64,000 nucleotides of DNA from Mycolicibacterium iranicum (GTDB lineage: Bacteria; Actinomycetota; Actinomycetes; Mycobacteriales; Mycobacteriaceae). Under the pieces are notes generated by a model. It saw nothing but the letters and a program-made list of their open reading frames with translations. It did not search any database and was not told the DNA's origin. The stretch lies in assembly GCF_002101705.1 (NCBI RefSeq), contig NZ_LQPC01000028.1, forward strand, positions 186,001-250,000. Direction: 5' to 3'. Shown one piece after another: positions 1 to 9,338 of the stretch (position 1 is the first letter of the stretch; every line of letters starts with the position of its first letter). Made by a program: the position numbers and the translations under genes.

Positions 1-60
1 GTCGAGTGCGGTCATGAACGTCGTGATGTTGTCCGGGAGTGCATCCCAATCTGTGGTCAT
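1..60 (-). CDS. 5' end of an unidentified gene (partial)
   Basis: Only the first 20 codons are inside the window. Reading leftward from ATG at 60 gives MTTDWDALPDNITTFMTALD, open to the window edge. The start is supported by a promoter with a 19-bp spacer immediately upstream, whose predicted transcription start falls on the A of this ATG, so the mRNA is probably leaderless. The opening resembles small NTF2/SnoaL-like proteins, but 20 residues cannot identify a family. The gene diverges from the MerR regulator at 210 and shares its operator motif, so it is the likely regulated target. Confidence 0.6.
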   Translation of the reverse strand, partial: MTTDWDALPDNITTFMTALD

Positions 61-66
61 GCCACC

Positions 67-97
67 ACGGTGCGGTTTCCCGTAAGGGAAAGGTCAA
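67..97 (-). promoter_or_regulatory. MerR-type promoter and operator for the leftward gene
   Basis: Read on the minus strand: -35 TTGACC (97-92), then a 19-bp spacer holding the inverted repeat TTTCCC-TTAC-GGGAAA (91-76), then a CACCGT -10 (72-67). A long 19-bp spacer with the operator inside it is the hallmark of MerR-activated promoters. The same layout occurs facing the regulator gene at 134-164. The -10 match is weak, which is expected of an activated promoter. Confidence 0.6.
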
Positions 98-133
98 GCC
101 GAATCGCAGAAGTCATGTCGATTAGGCGTCGCG

Positions 134-164
134 TTGACCTTCCCCCTGGGGGAAGCTGCAGGAT
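134..164 (+). promoter_or_regulatory. MerR-type promoter and operator for the merR gene
   Basis: -35 TTGACC (134-139), 19-bp spacer carrying the perfect palindrome CTTCCCCCTGGGGGAAG (139-155), -10 CAGGAT (159-164). It aligns closely with the leftward promoter at 67-97: identical TTGACCTT, CCC and GGG cores and the same spacer length. This implies one regulator acting on both promoters, including its own. Confidence 0.6.
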
Positions 165-209
165 GGCCCCACCCGCACGACGCGGGCGCGGAGCACAGAG
201 GAGGACCAG

Positions 210-1037
210 ATGGGCGCGCACGTCTCGATCGGCGACTTCGCCGTGATGACCGGCCTGAGTAGGAAGGCGCTTCGGCACTACCACGACATCGGCATCCTCG
301 AGCCGGCGCACATCGACTCCCACACCGGCTACCGCTTTTACGACACCAGCCAGGTCGATCACGCCCACATCATCCGCCGGTTCCGAGCCCTCGACATGTC
401 CATCCCCGACATCAAGGCGCTGTTGAGCACCGAGGACGCGACCGCGCGCACCGAGATCATCACGACCCATCTCGCACAGATGGAGGAGCAACTGCAGCAG
501 ACCCGTGACACCGTCGGCGCGCTGCGCGAACTGCTCTCCCCCGTCGGCACCCCGGCCCACGTGGAGGTGCAGCGCAAACCGGCGCTGTCCGTCTGGTCCA
601 TCGGCGATACCATCGAGGTCACCGAGATCGACGACTGGTTCGGGTCGACTCTGGGAGTGCTGCGCGACGCACTCGCGACGGTGCACGGCGCGCCTTTCGA
701 GGCCGCGCCGGGAGGCCTCTACGACCGAGCACTGTTCCTCGAATCACGAGGAAAGGCAACGATGTTCGTCCCCGCGCCACACACCGCACGTCCGCCGGAC
801 GGTGTCCGCGCCGAGGTCCTGCCCGCAGCCGAGTTCGCCGTGCTCACCCACACCGGCGGTCACGACGGCATCGACCGCAGTTACGCGGCTCTGGGCACAT
901 ACGTCAACGAACGTCTGATCAGTCACCAGGGCCCGATCCGCGAGCACTACCTCGGCGCCACGCCCCACGCTCCCATGGCGTTCACCGCCACCGAGATCTG
1001 CTGGCCCATCTTCAGCACCACCCCACCGGCGGAATGA
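210..1037 (+). CDS. MerR-family regulator with GyrI-like effector domain
   Basis: A 275-residue transcription regulator. Residues about 5-75 are a MerR winged helix (IGDFAVMTGLSRKALRHYHD, then GYRFYD), followed by a dimerisation helix to about 110. Residues 120-270 match the GyrI-like/BmrR-type effector-binding fold, which in relatives such as BmrR and TipA binds small hydrophobic or cationic ligands. Start ATG 210 has a strong ribosome site (AGAGGAGG, 197-204). It diverges from the partial gene at 60, and twin MerR-type operators lie between them. The downstream oxidoreductase starts 1 nt after the stop and is probably co-transcribed. The ligand is unknown. Confidence 0.9.
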   Translation: MGAHVSIGDFAVMTGLSRKALRHYHDIGILEPAHIDSHTGYRFYDTSQVDHAHIIRRFRALDMSIPDIKALLSTEDATARTEIITTHLAQMEEQLQQTRDTVGALRELLSPVGTPAHVEVQRKPALSVWSIGDTIEVTEIDDWFGSTLGVLRDALATVHGAPFEAAPGGLYDRALFLESRGKATMFVPAPHTARPPDGVRAEVLPAAEFAVLTHTGGHDGIDRSYAALGTYVNERLISHQGPIREHYLGATPHAPMAFTATEICWPIFSTTPPAE

Positions 1038-1038
1038 C

Positions 1039-1901
1039 ATGCGCGAGCATTTCGGCACGTACGGAGCATGGCTCAATCCCGCGCTGGGTGATGTGCACCG
1101 CATCGAGTACGCCCCTGAACTCGAAGATCTCGGCTACCAGACGATCTGGGTGGGAATCGGTGCCGACCCCGTAGGCGATATGGGCTTGCTTGAGCAGATG
1201 ATCGCCTCGACGAGGCATGCGATCATCGCGAGCGCCATCATCAACATGTGGCACGACGACGCGCGCAGCGTCGCCATCACTACCACCGGATCGTCGATCG
1301 CCACGGACCTCGACTGCTGTTAGGCGTGGGCCTCGGTCATCCCGAAACCCGAGACGCCTACCAGAGGCCCTACGAGCGGATGGTCGACTACGTCGATTCG
1401 CTCTTGGAGAGTGCAGTGCCGGCCGACGCGATCGTGATCGGTGCCCTGGGTACCAAGACGATCACGCTGGCCGGCGACAGGACACTGGGGGCGCACCCCT
1501 ATCTCACCGTGCCCGCGCACACACGGTATGCGCGAGAAGTCTTGGGCAAGAACGCTTTCCTAGCTCCCGAGCACAAGGTCGTGCTGACCGAGGACGGTCG
1601 TGAGGGGCGGAGGATCGGCCGCCCCGCCGTCCGGAATCCCTACCTCGGCTTGCGCAACTACACCAACAACCTCGTGCGGCACGGGTTCACCCGAGCGGAT
1701 GTCGACGGATCGGGCAGCGACACCCTCATCGACGCCCTGGTCGCCCACGGTTCCCCGGCGACCATCTACGGCCAGATCAACGAGCACCTCATCGCCGGCG
1801 CCGACCACGTCGGCATCCAAGTCCTCGCCGAGGATCCCGCCGCCTCACCCGTGCAGGCCTTCCGAACCCTGGCCGAACACCGTCCGACGCACATTCCGTA
1901 G
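1039..1901 (+). pseudogene. LLM-class F420-dependent oxidoreductase, frameshifted
   Basis: The two halves lie in different frames. The first (from ATG 1039, MREHFGTYGAWLNP to about 1270) reads into NMWHDDARSVA. The second (from about 1270 to 1901) continues YHRIVDRHGPRLLLGVGLGHPE to the stop. Joined, they give about 287 residues typical of luciferase-like monooxygenases that use cofactor F420, with the characteristic GVGLGHPE segment. The join lies within about 1260-1275 and one missing base there would restore the frame. The first frame otherwise ends at 1323. It follows merR with 1 nt spacing. It is either a genuine pseudogene or a single-base sequence error. Confidence 0.8.
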
Positions 1902-1961
1902 CCGTCGGCGTGAATTCGTCATCGGCCGGCGATCACGTGCCGCACGGCCGTTGTGCCGCCG

Positions 1962-2513
1962 TCAGAGCAACGGCTCGGGTGTGAAGGTGGCGTCGACCCC
2001 ACCCACGGTCATCGTCACCTCACCTTCGATCACCATGACCTGCACCGCGACCCGTCGCTCGACGGTATCAGCCAGCTGCTGCACCGGTTCGTTCGGTATG
2101 CGCACCACAGACAGGTTCGGCAGCCCCGTCACTTTGGGGCCGACGGTGCGCCACCAGGTGGCCACTCCGGCGGCGAACGGGAACAGCCTCACCTGCTCGG
2201 CCTGGCCGGACGCCTTGCCCAACGCGCGTTCATCGGGTTGACCGACGTCGATCCACTCGAGAGTCCGGCCCGTGTAGTCGGCCAGTCGCAGGTCTGGTAC
2301 GCCAGGGGTGGACAGGCCGGCGCCGAACGCCAGCTCACCGTCGACGTCGCTGAGTCGGTGTGCGCGCAGCCCAAACGCCAACAATCGCACCACCATTCGC
2401 TCATCGGTCTCGCTGGGATGACGGGCCACGGTCAGCGAGTGGTCGGCGTAGTAGCCGTGATCGACATCGGAAACGGCGAGTTCGACTTTGAACACGGTTG
2501 CGGATAGGGCCAC
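1962..2513 (-). CDS. YaeQ family protein
   Basis: A 183-residue protein matching the YaeQ family in length (about 180) and sequence: MALSATVFKVELAVSDVD, then YYADHSLTVARHPSETDERM, and LEWIDVGQPDERALGKASG. YaeQ has a fold related to the PD-(D/E)XK nuclease superfamily, and its cellular function is unsettled. GTG at 2513 is chosen because it gives the canonical N-terminus, and GGTGGA lies upstream. A longer reading to 2630 would run into the neighbouring reductase gene and adds no family sequence. It lies 97 nt downstream of the aldo/keto reductase on the same strand. Confidence 0.88.
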   Translation of the reverse strand: MALSATVFKVELAVSDVDHGYYADHSLTVARHPSETDERMVVRLLAFGLRAHRLSDVDGELAFGAGLSTPGVPDLRLADYTGRTLEWIDVGQPDERALGKASGQAEQVRLFPFAAGVATWWRTVGPKVTGLPNLSVVRIPNEPVQQLADTVERRVAVQVMVIEGEVTMTVGGVDATFTPEPLL

Positions 2514-2610
2514 GTCATAGTGTCCACCCGGGCGGTGTTCCGCGATCAGTCGGGTCTCTTCGAGTTGTGCAGGCCGCGCGCACGGGTGGACTGGAACTCC
2601 TCGCTGGCCG

Positions 2611-3639
2611 TCAGGCCGGGACTCGGCCACCGCCGGCGAAGTCCCAGACCCATTGCGGGTAGGACCGGCCCGGGTCGGTGACCGCGTCGAGGTCGGCCAT
2701 GTCCTGCGCCGTCAACACCAGATCGGCTGCCCCGGCACTGTCGGCCAGCTGATCCGGGCGCTTGGCGCCGACGACAACGCTGGTCACCGCCGGCCGGGAC
2801 AGCACCCAGGCCAAGGCGACCTGAGCCGCGCTGACCCCGTGCCGAGTGGCCACGGAACGCAGCACATCGACCACGTCCCAGGCGCTGTGGGGGTCGATCG
2901 GGGGAAAGTCGGGATAATCCGCGGCAGCCCGGCGAGCTCCGGGATCGTCGGCGCCCGAGCGGCGGTACTTGCCGGAGAGGATGCCTCCTGCCAACGGCGC
3001 CCACACCAGTAGCGAAAGGTTCTGGTCGAGAGCCATCGGCACGATCTCCCGCTCGACATCACGGCCGAGCAGCGAATAGTAGGACTGAGACGCGACAAAC
3101 CTGGTCCAACCGCGGCGCTCGGATACGGCCTGCGCCTTCATGATTTGCCACGCGGCCAGGTTGGAACAGCCCACGTAGCGGACCTTGCCCTGGCGCACCA
3201 GGTCGTCGAGGGCGGCCAGCGTCTCCTCGATCGGAGTGACCGGGTCGATGCTGTGCAGTTGGTACAGATCGATGTGGTCGGTTCTCAGGCGGCGCAGGCT
3301 GTCCTCCAACGCGCGCATCAGGTGCAGGCGCGAAGAACCGATTCGGTTGGGTCCCGCGCCCGTGCGTGCACTGAACTTGGTTGCCAGGATGACATCGTCT
3401 CGACGAGCCTGCAGCGCTGTGCCCAGCAACTCCTCGGACTCGCCGTCGGAGTACACATCGGCGGTGTCGATCAGGTTGATGCCGAGGTCGAGAGCCTGTC
3501 CGACAACGGATTCGGTGGCACGCAGGTCGAGGCCACCCAGAGCATCACCCAGGGTCGTGCCTGCCCCGCCGAACGTCATCGACCCCAGGCTGACCACGGA
3601 CACGTAGACACCGGTGTTTCCGAGCATGCGGTATTTCAT
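2611..3639 (-). CDS. Aldo/keto reductase
   Basis: A 342-residue NADP(H)-dependent oxidoreductase of the TIM-barrel AKR superfamily, cytoplasmic. The catalytic tetrad is visible: Asp and Tyr in LIDTADVYSDGESEE, Lys in DVILATKFS, His in DLYQLHSIDP. The phosphate-binding end VVVGAKRPDQL is also present. It resembles the AKR11/YajO-YhdN group with unknown physiological aldehyde or ketone substrate. It is divergent from an AraC-family regulator 91 nt away, an arrangement that usually means the regulator controls it. Confidence 0.92.
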   Translation of the reverse strand: MKYRMLGNTGVYVSVVSLGSMTFGGAGTTLGDALGGLDLRATESVVGQALDLGINLIDTADVYSDGESEELLGTALQARRDDVILATKFSARTGAGPNRIGSSRLHLMRALEDSLRRLRTDHIDLYQLHSIDPVTPIEETLAALDDLVRQGKVRYVGCSNLAAWQIMKAQAVSERRGWTRFVASQSYYSLLGRDVEREIVPMALDQNLSLLVWAPLAGGILSGKYRRSGADDPGARRAAADYPDFPPIDPHSAWDVVDVLRSVATRHGVSAAQVALAWVLSRPAVTSVVVGAKRPDQLADSAGAADLVLTAQDMADLDAVTDPGRSYPQWVWDFAGGGRVPA

Positions 3640-3730
3640 GTGTCCGACGGTAGGACGCCCGTACTGGCTTTTCTATAGCAGAATCGATTGATTTTGTGCT
3701 CGATCGTCCGAGTTGACGGATACTGGTCCG

Positions 3731-4672
3731 ATGGACCCGCTGTCGGACATCGTCTCGATGGTCACCGTAGAGGCGGCTGTCACCTCCCGGTTGGAGGCCT
3801 CGGGCAGTTGGGGGCTGCGCTTCGCCGCGGTGCCGTACGCCAAGTTCGGTGTGGTGCACCAGGGTGTGTGCTGGATCGCCGCGCCGGACCACCCTGCTGT
3901 ACGGCTGAAGGCGGGCGACTGCTACCTGTTCACCGCCGGCGGTCAGTACACCATGACCAGCGCCGCGGACACCCCCGCCGAGACCGTGGAAGACGCAGAG
4001 GTGCGGTACGCAGCCGACGCGGTCGACGGTTGGCTACGGCTGGGGGAGGTCGAGGACGCCCCGGACGTCGTCGTCACCGGTGGTCGGTTCGTGCTCAACG
4101 CCGATCACGCGGCACTGCTGCTGGATCTGTTGCCGCCGGTGATGGCCATCTACGCCGGCTCCAAACCGGCGCCGGCGTTGCGGGCGGCAATGGACTTGTT
4201 GGCGGCCGAAACCGCCGCCGGAGCGCAGCAGCTCGGTGGCGACCTCGTGCGGACGCACCTGGCGCACATCGTCATCACCATGGCACTCCGCGCCTACGCC
4301 GCAGGACCCGATGTGCGCGGTTGGCTTGCGGCGCTGACGGATCCGCAGCTGTGTTCCGTTCTGCGCGCCGTACACCACAACCCTGCACATCCGTGGACCG
4401 TCAGAGAACTGGCCCAGCGCGCCCACCTCGCCCGCTCCACGTTCGCAGCCCGATTCCGCGAGCTCGTCGGAGTGCCCCCGCTGGAGTACCTGCTGCATCT
4501 GAGAATGCATCATGCGGTCGGGCTGTTGCGCCGGCCGGACGCCTCCGTCACCGAGGTCGCAGAACGAGTCGGCTACGCCTCGCACAGTTCCTTCTCCCAC
4601 GCATTCACCCGCGTGATGGGCGCGCCGCCAGGCCGCTTCCGGAACGGGGCCGCCGCCAGCGAACACGCGTAG
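3731..4672 (+). CDS. AraC-family regulator with cupin N-domain
   Basis: About 313 residues. The N-terminal half (to about 185) is the cupin-type ligand domain of this regulator subgroup, opening MDPLSDIVSMVTVEA. The C-terminal 100 residues hold the double helix-turn-helix (WTVRELAQRAHLARSTFAARF and VTEVAERVGYASHSSFSHAFTR). ATG 3731 is chosen because family members begin with MDxLSD; an in-frame TTG at 3713 would add six residues. Neither has a clear ribosome site, so leaderless translation is possible. It probably regulates the divergent reductase at 2611-3639. Confidence 0.88.
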   Translation: MDPLSDIVSMVTVEAAVTSRLEASGSWGLRFAAVPYAKFGVVHQGVCWIAAPDHPAVRLKAGDCYLFTAGGQYTMTSAADTPAETVEDAEVRYAADAVDGWLRLGEVEDAPDVVVTGGRFVLNADHAALLLDLLPPVMAIYAGSKPAPALRAAMDLLAAETAAGAQQLGGDLVRTHLAHIVITMALRAYAAGPDVRGWLAALTDPQLCSVLRAVHHNPAHPWTVRELAQRAHLARSTFAARFRELVGVPPLEYLLHLRMHHAVGLLRRPDASVTEVAERVGYASHSSFSHAFTRVMGAPPGRFRNGAAASEHA

Positions 4673-4794
4673 CCGCGGGCCGAGATCTCGGCAGGCGCCC
4701 ACCCACCGGCCGCGCCGTCGCGCGCTCCTCGGATCGGCCGGGTTGCCCCTCCCAGTACGTTGGGCAAAAGGTAACCCGTGCAGGAGGAGATCAG

Positions 4795-7038
4795 GTGGCG
4801 TCAGCCGACCAACTCAGTCGTGAGCAGAAGGCGGCCCTGGTGTGCGGGCGGGATTTCTGGACCACGACCCCGGTCGAGCACGCCGACGTCCCCTCGATGG
4901 TGCTCACCGATGGCCCGCACGGGGTGCGCCGCCAGGCCGGCACCTCCGATCACCTGGGCCTGGGAGAGAGCCGGCCCGCCACCTGCTTTCCCCTTGCTGC
5001 GGCGGTGGGGAGTAGCTGGAATCCGGATATCGCCGAAAAGGTTGGCGCGGCGATCGGAGTGGAGGCACGCGCATTGGACGTCCAGGTGGTGCTGGGTCCA
5101 GGCGTCAACATCAAGCGGTCACCGCTGTGCGGACGCAACTTCGAGTACTACTCAGAGGATCCACTACTGGCCGGAACGTTGGGGGCGGCGCACGTTCGCG
5201 GGCAGCAGGCCCAAGGCGTGGGCGCGTCGGTGAAACATTTCGCCGCCAACAATCAGGAAACCGACCGGATGCGCATCAGCGCCGATGTCGACCAGCGCAC
5301 GCTGCGCGAGATCTACCTACCGGCGTTCGAACAGGTGGTCACCGATGCCGGTCCCGCCACCGTGATGTGCTCGTACAACCGCATCAACGGCGTCCCCGCC
5401 GCTCAAAACCGTTGGCTTCTCACCGATGTGCTGCGTGAGCAGTGGGGTTTCACCGGAGCCGTGGTATCGGATTGGGGCGCGGTGAGCGACCCCGTCGCTG
5501 CCCTGGATGCAGGGCTGGATCTTCAGATGCCCGGGACGGGCGGGCGCAGTGCCCGGCAGATTGTCGAGGCCCTGCAGGCGGGGACCCTCTCTGATGACAC
5601 GCTCGATGCCGCGGCGGCCCGGGTGTTGGCGCTGACCGAACTGGCGAAGCAACCGTCCTTGGACTTCGACGTCGCCGAACACCATGCGCTCGCTCGCGAG
5701 TTGGCCACCGAATGCGCTGTGCTGCTAAAGAATGATGGCCAGATCCTCCCGCTGGATACCAGTGCGCGGATCGCGGTCATCGGTGAATTCGCCCGGACAC
5801 CACGCTTTCAGGGCGGAGGAAGCTCGCATGTCAACGCCACCCGTGTCGACACCGCGCTCGACTTCATCCGCGAGCATTCCGAGGACACCGTCGACTTCGC
5901 AGGGGGCTTCACCTTGGACGGCACCGGCGACGCCGAGACGCTGCGTGCCCAAGCCGTCGCCATCGCCCGCCGGGTCGACGTGGCGGTGGTGTTCGCCGGT
6001 CTCGCCGACGCCGATGAGTCCGAGGGCTATGACCGGACGAATCTCGAATTGCCAGCTGGCCAAATCGAACTGATCACGGCGGTGGCCGCGGTGGCACCCC
6101 GGACAGTGGTCGTCCTTGCCAACGGCGGGGTTGTCACGGTGGAAGGCTGGCATGACCTGGTCGATGCCATCGTCGAGGGCTTTCTCTTGGGCCAGGCCGG
6201 TGGCGGCGCGCTGGCCGACCTGCTCTTCGGTGTGGCGAACCCTTCCGGGCGTCTCGCCGAGTCGATCCCGGTCAGGTTGGCCGACACCGCGAGCTATCTG
6301 AACTTCCCGGGCGAGCAGGGCCACGTCCGCTACGGCGAAGGCGTGATGGTCGGGTATCGGTGGCACGAGACATCTGGCATCGCACCGCGCTACCCGTTCG
6401 GCCATGGTCTGTCCTACACCACTTTTGCTGTGTCGGACTTGATGGTCGAGGTCACCGGGCCCGACACCGCGCACGTGACCCTGATGGTTGCCAACACCGG
6501 CCACCGCCGCGGCGGCCACGTGGTCCAGGTGTACGTCGCCAGCACCGCCGGCCTGGTGCGCCGCCCTGTCCGCGAGCTGCGAGCCTTCACCAAAGTACGC
6601 CTGGAACCAGGCGAAAAACGTTCGGTGTCATTGGAATTGAGCCGCCGCTCGTTCGCCTACTGGGACATCGACGAGAACGATTGGGTGGTGGCGCCCGGTG
6701 ACTACACCGTGCAGGTCTGCCGGGATTCCGCGACGGTGTCCCTGGAGAACACGGTGAGCCTCGACGGCGACAACCTGGTCCGGGCGCTGACCCTCGATTC
6801 CACGGTGCAGGAGTGGTGGAGTCACCCGGTGGTGGGGCGGGAGCTGCTCGCCACGCTGGCATCCGGTCCGGCGGAGGTACCACAAGGTGGGGAGTCTCCT
6901 GCCGACTTGATGCGCATGGTGGCGTCCATGCCGATGCGGACGGTGATCATGATGCTCGGCGACGCGGCACCGGTGGACGCCCTGGAGAAGCTGATGGCTC
7001 GAAGCCGCAGTCGCCGGCGCAAATCAGTGCAGTCCTGA
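4795..7038 (+). CDS. Glycoside hydrolase family 3 beta-glycosidase
   Basis: A 747-residue GH3 enzyme that cleaves beta-linked glucosides, xylosides or related sugars. Start GTG 4795 follows GGAGGAGA. Domain order: TIM barrel with TDGPHGVRRQ and KHFAANNQETDR, nucleophile Asp226 in VVSDWGAVSD, then the alpha/beta sandwich domain (GFLLGQAGGGALADLL), a fibronectin-III-like domain (about 555-650), and a C-terminal helical extension. No signal peptide is seen, so it should act in the cytoplasm on imported oligosaccharides or glycosides. The MFS carrier 59 nt downstream is a plausible partner. The exact aglycone or sugar cannot be told from sequence. Confidence 0.93.
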   Translation: MASADQLSREQKAALVCGRDFWTTTPVEHADVPSMVLTDGPHGVRRQAGTSDHLGLGESRPATCFPLAAAVGSSWNPDIAEKVGAAIGVEARALDVQVVLGPGVNIKRSPLCGRNFEYYSEDPLLAGTLGAAHVRGQQAQGVGASVKHFAANNQETDRMRISADVDQRTLREIYLPAFEQVVTDAGPATVMCSYNRINGVPAAQNRWLLTDVLREQWGFTGAVVSDWGAVSDPVAALDAGLDLQMPGTGGRSARQIVEALQAGTLSDDTLDAAAARVLALTELAKQPSLDFDVAEHHALARELATECAVLLKNDGQILPLDTSARIAVIGEFARTPRFQGGGSSHVNATRVDTALDFIREHSEDTVDFAGGFTLDGTGDAETLRAQAVAIARRVDVAVVFAGLADADESEGYDRTNLELPAGQIELITAVAAVAPRTVVVLANGGVVTVEGWHDLVDAIVEGFLLGQAGGGALADLLFGVANPSGRLAESIPVRLADTASYLNFPGEQGHVRYGEGVMVGYRWHETSGIAPRYPFGHGLSYTTFAVSDLMVEVTGPDTAHVTLMVANTGHRRGGHVVQVYVASTAGLVRRPVRELRAFTKVRLEPGEKRSVSLELSRRSFAYWDIDENDWVVAPGDYTVQVCRDSATVSLENTVSLDGDNLVRALTLDSTVQEWWSHPVVGRELLATLASGPAEVPQGGESPADLMRMVASMPMRTVIMMLGDAAPVDALEKLMARSRSRRRKSVQS

Positions 7039-7097
7039 GCGCCCCGAGCGGCGGGCCGTCTGTCAAGCTGCTCGGCAGCGATTGACGGAGGAGAACG

Positions 7098-8384
7098 ATG
7101 CCGACACCACAGGATGCAGCCGCCCGTGACACCCAGGCTGAGCACTCGCCATCCCGCGCATGGACCGCAGTCGTGGTGCTCGCCCTCGTCGGCACTCTCA
7201 ACTACGTCGACCGCTTCCTGCCGGGCGTACTGGCCGAACCCATCAAGAAGGACCTGGCGCTGTCCGACACCGCGATCGGTGTCATCAACGGGTTCGGGTT
7301 CCTCATCGTGTACGCCGTGGTGGGCATACTGATCGCACGTATCGCCGATCGCGGCCTCTTCGGCACGGTCATCGCCGGCTGCCTGACGTTGTGGGGCTCG
7401 ATGACCATGCTGGGCGGCGCCGTCCAGTCCGGTTTCCAGCTCGCCCTGACCCGCGTCGGTGTCGCTGTCGGCGAGGCGGGCAGCACGCCGGCCGCACATG
7501 CCTACGTGGCGCGCAACTTCGCCCCCGATAAGCGCTCGGCGCCGCTGGCTGTCACCACCATGGCGATCCCGCTGGCCAGTGCCGCCAGCCTGCTCGGGGG
7601 CGGTCTGCTCGCCGAAAGCCTGGGCTGGCGGGCGGCTTTCGTGGTGATGGGCGCCATCAGCGTTCTGCTCGCCCCCGTGGTGCTGTGGGTCGTGGGCAGC
7701 CGCCAGCGCCTGCCCGCCCCACCGCCGCGCGAGAACACCGCCGCATTGAACTGGTGGGATCTGCTGCGCAAGCCCAGCTTCCTCGCCATGGTCGCCGGTA
7801 CCGCGCTGGTATCCGCCGCCGGCTACTCGCTGACGACTTTTGCGCCCGCGTTCCTGATGCGTGACCTGGGCATGTCGCTCGGTGAGGTCGGGATCGAGTA
7901 CGGGCTGGCCACCGGCGTGCTCGGGATTCTTGGGCTGCTCATCGTGGGGCGGATCGCCGATAGGCTGGCCGCCCGCGACCCGCGCTGGCTGCTGTGGATC
8001 GTGGTCATTCTGATCGCGGCGCTGCTGCCGGCATCCGCATTGGCGTTCATCGTCGAGAACCGCATCTGGTGCGTGTTGCTTCTGGCCTTGGCCTACGTGA
8101 TCGGCATCGCCTATCTGGCACCGTCCATTGCGGCGATCCAGCGTCTGGTGCTCCCGGAGCAGCGGGCGACGGCGTCCGCCGTCTTCTTGTTCTTCAACGC
8201 GACATTGGGTGCCGTCGGGCCGTTCGTGACGGGGTTGATCAGCGATTCACTGACGAGTGAACTGGGCCCGCAGGCTCTGGGCCGCGCCCTACTGATCCTG
8301 GTACCGACGATGCAGCTGGCGGCCGTCGGCTGTTACGCGCTTGCCGCGCAACGCTATCGGCGCGACATTGTCGCGGAGTTCTGA
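7098..8384 (+). CDS. MFS transporter (spinster/hexuronate-like)
   Basis: A 428-residue inner-membrane carrier with about 12 predicted transmembrane helices in two halves and a central hydrophilic loop (about 205-225). LNYVDRFLPGVLAEPIKKDLALSD is typical of major-facilitator proteins of the spinster/ACS-like branch. The ribosome site GGAGGAGAAC precedes ATG 7098. It probably shares a transcript with the GH3 enzyme (59-nt gap) and may import its substrate. This link is positional only. Confidence 0.85.
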   Translation: MPTPQDAAARDTQAEHSPSRAWTAVVVLALVGTLNYVDRFLPGVLAEPIKKDLALSDTAIGVINGFGFLIVYAVVGILIARIADRGLFGTVIAGCLTLWGSMTMLGGAVQSGFQLALTRVGVAVGEAGSTPAAHAYVARNFAPDKRSAPLAVTTMAIPLASAASLLGGGLLAESLGWRAAFVVMGAISVLLAPVVLWVVGSRQRLPAPPPRENTAALNWWDLLRKPSFLAMVAGTALVSAAGYSLTTFAPAFLMRDLGMSLGEVGIEYGLATGVLGILGLLIVGRIADRLAARDPRWLLWIVVILIAALLPASALAFIVENRIWCVLLLALAYVIGIAYLAPSIAAIQRLVLPEQRATASAVFLFFNATLGAVGPFVTGLISDSLTSELGPQALGRALLILVPTMQLAAVGCYALAAQRYRRDIVAEF

Positions 8385-8393
8385 GTCGGGCGG

Positions 8394-9338
8394 TTAGCGC
8401 GGGTACTCGTAGCGGATCGCCCAGGAGGCGGAGAACTGCTTCCCCGGTGCGAGCCACCGCAGCCCGATACCGCTGTTGAGGGCGTCGGCCTGAGCGGTCA
8501 TGGGCTCGAGGGCGACCGCGGTGACGTGGTCACCGTCTTTCGGGAACTCACGTGTGACGAAGACATGCAGGAAGCCGAACTGCTCATCGGTCCAGAGCGA
8601 GAGCGTCCGCCCGTCGGGCGAGCACAGGGTGTGCGTGCTGCCGTGGTTGGTGGCACCTGACACGACCCAGCAGTCGTCGAGAGTGAGGTCGGCTACCGGG
8701 CGGCCGGTGCGCAGGTCCCACGCGGTGCCGCCCACCGGTGTGACTCCCACCGGGATGCGCTGGGCGTCGACGTCGACGTGGAAGTCGCCGTTCACCCTCA
8801 GAGTCAATTGGTCGGTCGGGACGTCGCCGATGGACAGGAACGGGTGGGCGCCGAGAGCTACTGGTGCACAGCGTGATCCGACGTTGTGAACCGTGTGTGT
8901 GGCGGCAAGCCCCGTGGCGGTCAACTGGTATCGCACCGTGGTCGCGAGGTCGAATGGGTATCCGTCCCGGTACTGAATCGGCGCGGCGAGGGTCACCGAC
9001 GACTCCGAGTGCGCGACGCATTCGTATTCGGCGGCGCAGAGTAGCCCGTGAAGCGCGGTATTCGTTTCGGGATCGGTGATGTCGAGCTGGAGCGTGTGGC
9101 CGTCGTGATGCCATCGAGCGTCACGCACGCGGTTGGGCCACGGCACCAATGCTTTTCCGCAGTAGAACGGCGCCGGGCGGCGGGAGTCGAAGCCGGGGGT
9201 GAGTTCGATGCCGTCAATCGACAGTTGTTGAACGGCGGCCCCGACTCCCGAGATCCGCCCGTGAACGTCTCGGCTCGGAGACGTCAGCACCAGGTCGTAG
9301 TCGGTTCCCGACACCGGCCTCACGCTTGGCCTCACCAT
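8394..9338 (-). CDS. galM: Aldose 1-epimerase (galactose mutarotase-like)
   Basis: A 314-residue mutarotase-family protein interconverting alpha and beta anomers of galactose or other aldoses, feeding the alpha form to galactokinase. Visible active-site regions are the substrate-binding arginine and tryptophan stretch [10 protein letters not shown], His in HGLLCAA, the general-acid His in LGAHPFLS, and the general-base Glu in VALEPMTAQ. It overlaps the end of galK by 7 nt and is the last gene of the leftward sugar operon. Substrate breadth of this branch varies, so galactose specificity rests on the context. Confidence 0.85.
   Translation of the reverse strand: MVRPSVRPVSGTDYDLVLTSPSRDVHGRISGVGAAVQQLSIDGIELTPGFDSRRPAPFYCGKALVPWPNRVRDARWHHDGHTLQLDITDPETNTALHGLLCAAEYECVAHSESSVTLAAPIQYRDGYPFDLATTVRYQLTATGLAATHTVHNVGSRCAPVALGAHPFLSIGDVPTDQLTLRVNGDFHVDVDAQRIPVGVTPVGGTAWDLRTGRPVADLTLDDCWVVSGATNHGSTHTLCSPDGRTLSLWTDEQFGFLHVFVTREFPKDGDHVTAVALEPMTAQADALNSGIGLRWLAPGKQFSASWAIRYEYPR

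Noticed and set aside
3688..4794. Long N-terminal extension of the GH3 frame
   Set aside because: It covers the AraC regulator in another frame, has shadow-like composition, and a strong ribosome site precedes the real GTG at 4795.
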